Part shown: piece after piece, positions 1 through 5,603 of the stretch
Numbering within the stretch: the stretch's first letter is position 1
Layout: every line of letters starts with the position of its first letter
Assembly: GCA_003696465.1 (NCBI GenBank)
Contig: RFHG01000309.1
Location: 1 to 7,619 of the forward strand
Length of the DNA stretch: 7,619 bases
Reading direction: 5' to 3'
DNA from: Gammaproteobacteria bacterium
GTDB taxonomy: Bacteria > Pseudomonadota > Gammaproteobacteria > J044
Made by a program: the position numbers and the translations under genes
Notes under the pieces: generated by a model
What the model saw: only the letters and a program-made list of their open reading frames with translations
Told to the model about the DNA's origin: nothing
The model's database searches: none

Positions 1-839
1 CGGTTGGCCGGGCCCGGGTGCATGACGATGGCATCGGGCCGCGCACGCCGCAGCCGTTCCGGCGTGAGGCCATAGAGCTGGAAGAATTCGTGTTCGCTCG
101 GGATCAGTCCGCCCTGCATGCGTTCCTTCTGCAGGCGCAGCATGATGATGACATCCACATCCTCCAGTCCGGCCTCCAGTTCATGGAAGACATGCACGCC
201 GAGCTGTTCGACATCGGCCGGGAGCAGGGTCTTGGGCGCGATGACGCGCACCTCGTGGGTGCCGAGGATGTTCAGTGCATGGATCTGCGAACGGGCCACC
301 CGCGAGTGCAGGATGTCGCCGACGATGGCTACCTTGAGGCGATTGAAGTCGCCCTTGTGGCGGCGAATGGTGAACATGTCGAGCATGGCCTGGGTAGGGT
401 GGGCGTGGCGCCCGTCACCGGCGTTGAGCACGCTGACATGCGGGGCCACGTGGCGGGCGATGAAGTGGGCCGCGCCGCTGTCGGCATGGCGCACCACGAA
501 CATGTCGCAGAACATGGCCTCGATGTTGCGCAGGGTGTCGAGCAGGCTCTCGCCCTTGGTGGTGGCGCTCTGCGCGATATTCAGATTGAGCACGTCGGCC
601 GACAGCCGCTTGGCGGCCAGTTCGAAGGTGGTGCGGGTTCGGGTGCTCGGCTCGAAGAACAGGTTGACCACGGTCTTGCCGCGCAGCAGGGGTACCTTTT
701 TCACCGCCTGGGCGTGCACGCTGACGAAGGACTCGGCGGTATCGAGGATGCGTTCCAGCAGGGCACGTGGCAGGCCCTCGATGGTGAGGAAGTGACGCAG
801 GCTGCCATCCTCGCGCAGTTGCAGGTGATCGGTGCTCAT
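1..839 (-). CDS. pyrB: Aspartate carbamoyltransferase catalytic subunit (PyrB), 3' end cut off by window edge
   Basis: Transfers the carbamoyl group from carbamoyl phosphate to L-aspartate, the committed step of de novo pyrimidine synthesis in the cytoplasm. Translating the minus strand from the ATG at 839 gives 279 residues before the window ends. The carbamoyl-phosphate loop STRTRT lies at about residues 65-70, the conserved lysine in TTKGES at 93-98, HPTQA at 147-151, RLQ at 235-237 and HPGP at 274-277, all in the order expected for the catalytic chain. Against a family length of about 310-335, roughly 50 C-terminal residues are missing only because the window stops. The start codon overlaps the pyrR stop codon as ATGA (836-839), which fixes the start and implies translational coupling. 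Identification is certain; whether it assembles with a pyrC-like partner, as in Pseudomonas, cannot be seen here. Confidence 0.97.
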   Translation of the reverse strand, partial: MSTDHLQLREDGSLRHFLTIEGLPRALLERILDTAESFVSVHAQAVKKVPLLRGKTVVNLFFEPSTRTRTTFELAAKRLSADVLNLNIAQSATTKGESLLDTLRNIEAMFCDMFVVRHADSGAAHFIARHVAPHVSVLNAGDGRHAHPTQAMLDMFTIRRHKGDFNRLKVAIVGDILHSRVARSQIHALNILGTHEVRVIAPKTLLPADVEQLGVHVFHELEAGLEDVDVIIMLRLQKERMQGGLIPSEHEFFQLYGLTPERLRRARPDAIVMHPGPAN

Positions 840-1342
840 GCCCGCACCTCCCGCTGCACGATCTGCCAGGTCAGGGGCTCCGGCCCGCTGACCAGAACCT
901 CCTCGTATTCGGGCAGCTCCAGTCGCTCGCCACTGTATTGCGCACAGATCGGAAGCTCGCGTCCCCCGCGGTCGATCAGCACCGCCAGGCGGATGCTGGC
1001 CGGGCGGCCATAGTCGAAGATCTCGTTGAGGGCGGCGCGCACCGTGCGGCCGGTGTGCAGCACATCGTCCACCAGCAGGATGTGGGCATCCTCGACCGGG
1101 AAGGGGATGTGGCTGGGGCGCACCTCGGGGTGCAGGCCGATGCGGCTGAAGTCATCGCGGTAGAAGGCGATGTCGAGGCTGCCGATGGGGGCCGTGTGGC
1201 CGAGCCGCGCGGCCAGCGCCTCGGCCACCCACACCCCGCCGGTGCGGATACCAATGACCTGAAACGGCTTCGGTGGTCCATCGGGGTGATCGGCGCGGAT
1301 GGCCTCGGCCATCCGGTCGAGCAGCGTTTGGCTATCGTTCAT
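836..1342 (-). CDS. pyrR: Bifunctional pyr operon regulator / uracil phosphoribosyltransferase (PyrR)
   Basis: A 168-residue type I phosphoribosyltransferase-fold protein. The PyrR family senses uridine nucleotides, binds pyr mRNA in Gram-positive bacteria and can make UMP from uracil and PRPP. Visible landmarks are IGIRTGG (about 30-36), the FYRDD segment (60-64), the PRPP-binding loop LLVDDVLHTGRT (89-100) and VLIDRGGRELPI (121-132), all typical of PyrR rather than of hypoxanthine phosphoribosyltransferases. The reading frame is open for another 19 codons upstream to an ATG at 1399, but that extension lies inside ruvX and has no family resemblance. I chose the ATG at 1342, which has an AGAGAG Shine-Dalgarno-like sequence just upstream and begins MNDSQTLLDRM. 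It overlaps the ruvX end by 11 bases and pyrB by 4. RNA-binding activity in gammaproteobacteria is not established by the sequence. Confidence 0.95.
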   Translation of the reverse strand: MNDSQTLLDRMAEAIRADHPDGPPKPFQVIGIRTGGVWVAEALAARLGHTAPIGSLDIAFYRDDFSRIGLHPEVRPSHIPFPVEDAHILLVDDVLHTGRTVRAALNEIFDYGRPASIRLAVLIDRGGRELPICAQYSGERLELPEYEEVLVSGPEPLTWQIVQREVRA

Positions 1343-1775
1343 CGCGGTCTCTCTGGTTTCTGAGCCAGGTCTCGAGCTGCAGGGCGGCGGCCAGGGCATC
1401 GATCTCCTCCTTGCGGATGCGTCCGCGCGTGCCCTGCTGGCGCTGTTCCTTCAGCCGCCGCTGCGCCTCGACGGAGCTCAGGCGCTCGTCGACCCGGTAT
1501 ACGGGCAGATGATAGCGCCCTTCCAGTTGCCGGCAGAAGCGTTCGATGCGTTCGTGCAGCTCCGGGTTGGGGCTGCCGTCCATCTGCAGCGGCAGGCCAA
1601 CGACCAGGGCCTCCGGCCGCCATTCCTCGATGAGGCGGGTAATCCCTGTCCAGTCCGGCTCTTCGTTGTGCCCGATCAGTGTGGTCAGCGGCGTGGCGGT
1701 GCCGGTAATGCCCTGACCCACGGCCACGCCGGTGCGCTTGAGGCCAAAGTCGAAGCCCAGCACGCGGCCGGTCAT
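1332..1775 (-). CDS. ruvX: RuvX/YqgF-family RNase H-fold nuclease
   Basis: A 147-residue RuvC-like protein of the YqgF/RuvX family. The family is described as a putative Holliday-junction resolvase and, in E. coli, as acting in 5' processing of pre-16S rRNA. The sequence shows the first acidic strand GFDFGLKRTGVAVG near the N-terminus, VVGLPLQMDG in the middle, VDERLSS at about two thirds of the length, and the C-terminal helix EEIDALAAALQLETWL. The aspartates in these motifs are the expected metal-binding residues, so it looks catalytically intact. Length matches the usual 135-155. The start at 1775 has GGAA about 8 bases upstream and lies 12 bases after the algH stop. The last codons overlap the pyrR start and include two AGA arginine codons, unusual for so GC-rich a gene. 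Confidence 0.95.
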   Translation of the reverse strand: MTGRVLGFDFGLKRTGVAVGQGITGTATPLTTLIGHNEEPDWTGITRLIEEWRPEALVVGLPLQMDGSPNPELHERIERFCRQLEGRYHLPVYRVDERLSSVEAQRRLKEQRQQGTRGRIRKEEIDALAAALQLETWLRNQRDRDER

Positions 1776-1787
1776 GCACGTTTCCGT

Positions 1788-2354
1788 TCAGGCATGGCCG
1801 GCATCTCCGCTCAACAGGTCGAGGTCGATGCCGAGCTGGGCCGCGGCGGCCTTCCAGCGTGCCTCCGCCGGCAGCTCGAACAGGATCTCGTGGCTGGCGG
1901 GGGTGGTCAGCCAGGCATTCTCGGCCAGCTCCTGTTCCAGCTGCCCCGGGCCCCAGCCGGCATAGCCCAGCGCTACCAGCATGTGTTCGGGGCCGCGGCC
2001 CTCGACGATGCCCTGCAGCAGGTCACGCGAGGTGGTCAGGGCCAGGTCCTCCCCAAACGGGAGGCTGTGTTGCCAGTTGCCGCGCGGACTGTGGACGATG
2101 AAGCCGTGTTCCTCCTGCACCGGCCCGCCGGAATAGACCGGAATCTCGGCATAACGGTCGGCATCCTCGATCAGCCCCAGCTGCTGCAGCAGCTCGCCGA
2201 GCGAAAAGTCGGTCGGGCGGTTGATGACGATGCCCAGCGCCCCTTCATCGTTGTGCTCGCAGATCAGGGTCACGGTATGAAAGAAGTTGGGATCGGCCAG
2301 GTTGGGCATGGCGATCAGGAAGTGGTTGCTCAGGCTGGTGCTGTTGTCGTCCAT
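1788..2354 (-). CDS. algH: UPF0301/YqgE family protein AlgH
   Basis: A 188-residue soluble protein of the YqgE/AlgH family (UPF0301). In Pseudomonas it was named for an effect on alginate production, but its biochemical role is unknown. Diagnostic stretches are NHFLIAMP near the N-terminus, ALGIVINRP, SGGPVQEEHGFIVHS, TTSRD, VALGYAGWGPGQLEQE and NAWLTTPA; the length and the terminal AGHA match E. coli YqgE closely. Two starts are possible. The ATG at 2369 overlaps the tonB stop as ATGA and adds five residues (MRPQR). The ATG at 2354 has GAGG nine bases upstream and gives an N-terminus nearer that of family members, so I prefer it. The gene sits 12 bases before ruvX, a pairing (yqgE-yqgF) conserved widely in gammaproteobacteria. 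Confidence 0.94.
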   Translation of the reverse strand: MDDNSTSLSNHFLIAMPNLADPNFFHTVTLICEHNDEGALGIVINRPTDFSLGELLQQLGLIEDADRYAEIPVYSGGPVQEEHGFIVHSPRGNWQHSLPFGEDLALTTSRDLLQGIVEGRGPEHMLVALGYAGWGPGQLEQELAENAWLTTPASHEILFELPAEARWKAAAAQLGIDLDLLSGDAGHA

Positions 2355-2365
2355 GCGTTGTGGCC

Positions 2366-3250
2366 TCATCGGGTGCTCAGGCTGTTGTCGCTGTGAAAGA
2401 CCCAGGTGCGGGTGATCATGAGCTGATCATAGGTCTTGCGCATGTCGTTGGGAAAGGGGGGGAACGGTGCGGACAGCTCGACGATCCGTTTCGCGGCATC
2501 GTCCAGCACCTGCTCGCCGGAGCTCTGTGCCACCTCGATGTCGAGCACGCGGCCCTGGTTGTCGATCAGTACATTGAGGATGAGCTTGCCCGACAGGCGG
2601 CGGCGGATGGCCTCGTCGGGATAGTTGAGGTTGCCGATGCGCTCCACCTTGCGTACCCAGGAGTCGATGTAGCTGGCCTCGACCACGCTGCGCGTGCTCA
2701 CTGCGTCGATGAAGCGGATGCGCGGGCGCTGGGCATAGCGCTGCGTTTCCCGGTTGAGCTCGGAGGTCAGGCGCGCGATCTCCAGGCTGCGATCGACGAG
2801 CTGCTGGCCGGTGATCTTCTTCTTCGTTCGTTCGCGCTCGGCATTGCGTTTCTCGCGCACCTTGCGTTCGCTGTCCTGCCCGGTGAGCACGCGGTTCTGC
2901 GCCTTTTGCTCCTGCGGCGGGGTGGCGGCGCGCATGCGAATGGGGGCCTGGCCGGGGCTGGGGCGCGGATCGAGCGAGGTGACCGGGCTGCTGGGGCGGC
3001 CCTTTTGTTCGCTGCTGCCGCTGGCCTGCTGGTTGGCCTGGGCGAGGAATTCGGCATCCTCCGGTGCCTTCTGCGCACGGGACTGCACCAGGATGATGTT
3101 CAGCGTGGGCGGCGGCTTGATGTGCTCGAGGTCGAAATCAAAACCCACCCCGAGGATGACGAGGGCATGCAGGGTGGCGGCAAGAAACAGGGCCAGCATG
3201 AGGCGGTCGCGGGGCTGGATTCTGGGTGGCTTCGGGACGGTTTCGCTCAT
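2366..3250 (-). CDS. tonB: TonB-family energy transducer, TonB3-like
   Basis: A 294-residue inner-membrane-anchored periplasmic protein. TonB proteins couple the proton motive force, through ExbB-ExbD, to outer-membrane receptors or other envelope machines. A short basic cytoplasmic N-terminus is followed by one membrane segment at about residues 17-37 that keeps the conserved TonB histidine (H28), with alanine where E. coli TonB has the partner serine. A linker runs to about 190. The C-terminal TonB domain (about 194-287) contains IGNLNYPDEAIRRRLSG, LILNVLIDNQGRV and FPPFP. The linker is glutamine-rich and highly charged (KVREKRNAERERTKKK) rather than made of EP/KP repeats. The position beside gshB and pilG matches P. 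aeruginosa tonB3 (PA0406), reported as needed for twitching motility, so a role in type IV pilus function is a better inference than siderophore uptake. It overlaps apbE by ATGA. Confidence 0.92.
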   Translation of the reverse strand: MSETVPKPPRIQPRDRLMLALFLAATLHALVILGVGFDFDLEHIKPPPTLNIILVQSRAQKAPEDAEFLAQANQQASGSSEQKGRPSSPVTSLDPRPSPGQAPIRMRAATPPQEQKAQNRVLTGQDSERKVREKRNAERERTKKKITGQQLVDRSLEIARLTSELNRETQRYAQRPRIRFIDAVSTRSVVEASYIDSWVRKVERIGNLNYPDEAIRRRLSGKLILNVLIDNQGRVLDIEVAQSSGEQVLDDAAKRIVELSAPFPPFPNDMRKTYDQLMITRTWVFHSDNSLSTR

Positions 3251-4368
3251 TCGCTGTGGCGGGTCTGCTCCGGGCTCGGGGCATTGTAGCCGTCCGCGGC
3301 CGCCTTGTCAGAGGAATCGGTCACGGCGGCGAAGGGGTCGATGATCGTCGGTGCCGGTTGCGGCGGGCGAAGGAAATGCACGCGCGCGGCCATCTGCGGC
3401 GTCATCTCGATGTGGCCGTCCTCGGCCACCAGCAGCACCTCGCGGATGCCCATGCGCCGGGCAATGCGGGGCCAGTCGCGCGGCCCGGCGATGAACAGGG
3501 CGGTGGCGGCGGCATCCGCCGTGGCCGCCAGCGGGTGGATGACGGTCACCGAAAGGGTGCCGCGGGCCGGCCGGCCGGTGCGTGGATCGATGATGTGGTG
3601 GTAGCGTCGGCCCCGATATTCATAGCCCCGCTCGTAGCCGCCGGAGGTGAACACGGCCTCCTCTCCCTGCAGCTCGAGGGTGGCCAGGGGCGCATCAGGT
3701 GCACGCGGATCGCGAATGGCAATCTTCCAGGGGCGGTCGCCGGGGCGCCCCATGCCCTTGAGGTCGCCGCCGGCATTGATCAGGGCATTTTCGATGCCGA
3801 ATGATTTCAGGCGTTCCAGGGCGCGGTCCACGCCATAGCCCTTGGCAAAGGCGCCGAAGTCGAGCTGCAGGCGCGGATTGTGCCCGCGTACCCGCACCCC
3901 CCGGATCTCGAGGTCGTTCAGGGTGGGCAGGTGCTGCAGATAGTCGCGGATCCATGTGCCCGACGGGGGTGGCCCGGCGGGGCCCTCGTCACGATGGAAG
4001 CCCCAGGCGGCAATCAGTTCGCCGATGGCCGGGTTGAACAGCTGCTCGCTCTGTTCGGCCAGCGGCCGGGCCTGCTCGATCAGGGCCAGTACCGAAGGGC
4101 CGGCGGAGAACCAGCCACCGGTGCGGGCCAGGCCGTTGAAGCGCATCAGCGAACCAGGATGCCAGGCATGCCAGGCCTCGTGCATGAGGCGGAAGTCCTC
4201 CTGCAGGGCCTGGAAGCCCTGTTCTGCCAGGCGGTCATCGTCGGTGTAGATGGAGACCGTGATCAGGGTACCGAAGGCGAGGATGTCCTGGCGGTGGATG
4301 CGGGGTTCGGTCCGACTGCAGGCAGCCACTGTCAGCAGCGCGAGCAGCAGGGGCAGCAGCCGTTTCAT
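3247..4368 (-). CDS. apbE: FAD:protein FMN transferase (ApbE), lipoprotein
   Basis: A 373-residue enzyme of the ApbE family, which attaches FMN from FAD to a threonine of target flavoproteins such as NqrB/C and RnfD/G in a Mg2+-dependent reaction at the periplasmic face. The N-terminus is a lipoprotein signal peptide, MKRLLPLLLALLTVAAC, with lipobox VAAC and lipid-modified Cys17. Family motifs follow in order: WHAWHPGSLMRFN (66-78), FNPAIGELIAAWGF (111-124), LDFGAFAKGYGVD (169-181), NAGGDLKG (198-205), TSGGYERGYEYRG (241-253), HHIIDPRTGRP (257-267) and TADAAATAL (283-291), whose aspartate is the expected metal ligand. A proline/alanine/aspartate-rich tail of about 40 residues follows the domain. 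It overlaps gshB upstream and tonB downstream, each by ATGA. No Nqr, Rnf or other obvious flavinylation substrate is in the window, so its target is unknown. In Pseudomonas this position is empty. Confidence 0.95.
   Translation of the reverse strand: MKRLLPLLLALLTVAACSRTEPRIHRQDILAFGTLITVSIYTDDDRLAEQGFQALQEDFRLMHEAWHAWHPGSLMRFNGLARTGGWFSAGPSVLALIEQARPLAEQSEQLFNPAIGELIAAWGFHRDEGPAGPPPSGTWIRDYLQHLPTLNDLEIRGVRVRGHNPRLQLDFGAFAKGYGVDRALERLKSFGIENALINAGGDLKGMGRPGDRPWKIAIRDPRAPDAPLATLELQGEEAVFTSGGYERGYEYRGRRYHHIIDPRTGRPARGTLSVTVIHPLAATADAAATALFIAGPRDWPRIARRMGIREVLLVAEDGHIEMTPQMAARVHFLRPPQPAPTIIDPFAAVTDSSDKAAADGYNAPSPEQTRHSE
4159..4176 (-). repeat. Exact 9-base tandem duplication inside apbE
   Basis: Two perfect copies of a 9-base unit (GCCTGGCAT on the coding strand) stand side by side and encode Ala-Trp-His twice (residues 65-70 of ApbE). 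The unit keeps the frame. WHAW-like sequence is common at this point in ApbE proteins, so the repeat is probably conserved protein sequence in matching codons rather than a recent expansion. Confidence 0.6.
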
Positions 4369-5318
4369 GCCGCCTCCAGGCGCTGCTCGATGGCATCGAA
4401 CAGCTGGCCGGCGATGTTGCAGCCAAACTGGGCATCGAGTTCGCGCACGCAGGTTGGGCTGGTGACGTTGATCTCGGTCAGCCAGTCCCCGATCACGTCG
4501 ATGCCGACGAACAGCAGCCCCATCTCGCGCAGGGTGGGGCCGATCTGTTCGCAGATCCAGCGATCACGGGCGCCGAGTGGTACGCCCTTCCCCGTGCCGC
4601 CGGCAGCCAGGTTGGCGCGGTGCTCGCCCTCGGCCGGGATCCGGGCCAGGGCGTAGGGCACGGGTTCGCCGTCGATGAGCAGGATGCGCCGGTCTCCTTC
4701 CCGGTATTCCGGCAGGAAGCGCTGGGCCATGATGCTGCGCCGCCCATGGTCGGTCAGGGTCTCGAGAATGACGTTGGTGTTGGGGTCGCCTTTTCGGATG
4801 CGAAAGATGGAGGCCCCGCCCATGCCATCGAGCGGCTTGACCACAATGTCCTCCAGGTCCTCGGCGAAGGCGCGCAGGCGGTTCATGTCGCGGCTCACCA
4901 GGGTCTCGGGGATGCACTGGGGGAACCGGGTGATGAAGAATTTTTCATTGGCATCGCGCAGGCTGTCGGGACGGTTGACCACCAGCGTGCCACGGGCAGC
5001 AGCCAGGTCGAGGATATAGGTGGTATAGATGTACTCCATGTCGAAGGGCGGGTCCTTGCGCATGAGGATGCAGTCGAGGTCGTCCAGGCGCATCAGGCCC
5101 TCCTCGCCCAGCCGGTACCAGTCGGTCGGGTCGTCACGTACCTCCAGTTGCCGGTAGCGGCCCAGGGCGACGCCGTCATGGACCAGCAGGTCGGACTGTT
5201 CGAAATAGTGCAGGGCCCAGCCGCGCCGCCGGGCCTCCAGCAGCATGGCCAGGCTGGTGTCCTTGGCCGGCTTGATGGTGTCGATGGCATCCATGACGAT
5301 GCCGAGCATGCGCTTCAT
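4365..5318 (-). CDS. gshB: Glutathione synthetase (GshB)
   Basis: An ATP-grasp ligase of 317 residues that joins gamma-glutamylcysteine and glycine with ATP hydrolysis, the last step of glutathione synthesis in the cytoplasm. The N-terminal domain contains VMDAIDTIKPAKDTS and MRKDPPFD (86-93). The ATP-grasp region has VVKPLDGMGGASIFRI (159-174), with K161 contacting nucleotide, then ANLAAGGTGKGVPL (235-248) and EINVTSPTCVREL (282-294), whose Glu and Asn are metal ligands. Length matches the bacterial family at about 315. The ATG at 5318 is preceded at good spacing by CGAGGT, the best ribosome binding site of the left block, in keeping with this being the operon's first gene. The stop overlaps the apbE start as ATGA. 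Confidence 0.97.
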   Translation of the reverse strand: MKRMLGIVMDAIDTIKPAKDTSLAMLLEARRRGWALHYFEQSDLLVHDGVALGRYRQLEVRDDPTDWYRLGEEGLMRLDDLDCILMRKDPPFDMEYIYTTYILDLAAARGTLVVNRPDSLRDANEKFFITRFPQCIPETLVSRDMNRLRAFAEDLEDIVVKPLDGMGGASIFRIRKGDPNTNVILETLTDHGRRSIMAQRFLPEYREGDRRILLIDGEPVPYALARIPAEGEHRANLAAGGTGKGVPLGARDRWICEQIGPTLREMGLLFVGIDVIGDWLTEINVTSPTCVRELDAQFGCNIAGQLFDAIEQRLEAA

Positions 5319-5322
5319 CGCT

Positions 5323-5327
5323 ACCTC
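5323..5327 (-). promoter_or_regulatory. Ribosome binding site of gshB
   Basis: GAGGT on the minus strand, four bases upstream of the ATG at 5318. It supports that start over the in-frame ATG three codons further in, and it is a stronger Shine-Dalgarno match than those of the downstream overlapping genes. Confidence 0.7.
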
Positions 5328-5382
5328 GCTTGACGGGACGAATTACGGCCTTTAGACCAATGCACAAGCCGCGCGGGCATGG

Positions 5383-5410
5383 CTAATATCGATTCAGGAC
5401 GCGCGTACAG
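5383..5410 (-). promoter_or_regulatory. Weak candidate sigma70 promoter for the gshB-pyrB operon
   Basis: On the minus strand a TATTAG hexamer (5383-5388, four of six matches to TATAAT) stands 16 bases downstream of CTGTAC (5405-5410, a poor -35). It would give a leader of about 57 bases before the gshB ATG. This is the best -10-like element I found close to gshB, but the -35 is poor and the call is speculative. Confidence 0.2.
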
Positions 5411-5489
5411 GCCGGTATTGTCCGAAACGGGAGTATACCCGACCCGCGCCGGCAGGCGGTCGAATGCGGGAATTTTTGATAATTGACCT

Positions 5490-5518
5490 GACAAACATCG
5501 GCCAAGTGATTGTTTATC
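5490..5518. repeat. Operator-like inverted repeat upstream of pilG
   Basis: GACAAACA (5490-5497) and TGTTTATC (5511-5518) form an 8-base inverted repeat with one mismatch around a 13-base spacer. Half-site centres are 21 bases apart, two helical turns, the geometry expected for a dimeric regulator on one DNA face. It lies in the AT-rich part of the divergent intergenic region. No specific regulator is recognised from the motif. Confidence 0.35.
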
Positions 5519-5531
5519 TAAGAGCAGGTAT

Positions 5532-5560
5532 TTGCGCAACCCGGTTTCTTGGGTTACATT
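5532..5560 (+). promoter_or_regulatory. Candidate sigma70 promoter for the pilGHIJ operon
   Basis: TTGCGC (5532-5537) is followed after exactly 17 bases by TACATT (5555-5560), three and four matches to the -35 and -10 consensus. It would start transcription near 5567 and leave a leader of about 37 bases before the pilG GTG. A 5-base inverted repeat (AACCC 5538-5542, GGGTT 5551-5555) fills the spacer. The optimal spacing and position favour it, but the hexamers are weak. I found no sigma54 -24/-12 element in the region. Confidence 0.3.
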
Positions 5561-5593
5561 CCAGTGCAGGACGATTGGTTCACACTAACGCAT

Positions 5594-5600
5594 AGGGTGG
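5594..5600 (+). promoter_or_regulatory. Ribosome binding site of pilG, supports the GTG start
   Basis: AGGGTGG lies just upstream of the GTG at 5604, with its AGGG core six bases away. It decides for the GTG start; the next in-frame ATG (5661) would delete the first strand of the receiver domain. Confidence 0.65.
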
Positions 5601-5603
5601 TCC

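Noticed and set aside
18..1013. A 331-codon plus-strand open frame over pyrB and pyrR
   Set aside because: It is antisense to well-supported genes, resembles no family, has the composition expected of reverse-strand GC-rich coding DNA, and crosses the pyrR/pyrB boundary.
1343..1399. Upstream extension of PyrR by 19 residues (MPWPPPCSSRPG...)
   Set aside because: The extension lies out of frame within the ruvX end, does not look like a PyrR N-terminus, and the ATG at 1342 has its own ribosome binding site.
1299..2396. A 365-codon plus-strand open frame over ruvX and algH
   Set aside because: Antisense shadow; the minus strand carries two recognisable full-length genes here.
3567..3578. CCGG tandem run (CCGGCCGGCCGG) in apbE
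   Set aside because: It encodes the conserved TGRPA stretch of ApbE and a 12-base run is unremarkable in GC-rich DNA.
5475..5518. FNR- or CRP-like boxes in the gshB-pilG region (TTGATAATT, GTGATTGTTTATC)
   Set aside because: Second half-sites do not match and the spacer lengths are wrong for either regulator.
5483..5520. TTGACC or CTGACA as -35 of a pilG promoter with a -10 in TGTTTATCTA
   Set aside because: No hexamer with more than three matches to TATAAT lies at 16-18 bases; the 5532-5560 pair is better spaced.
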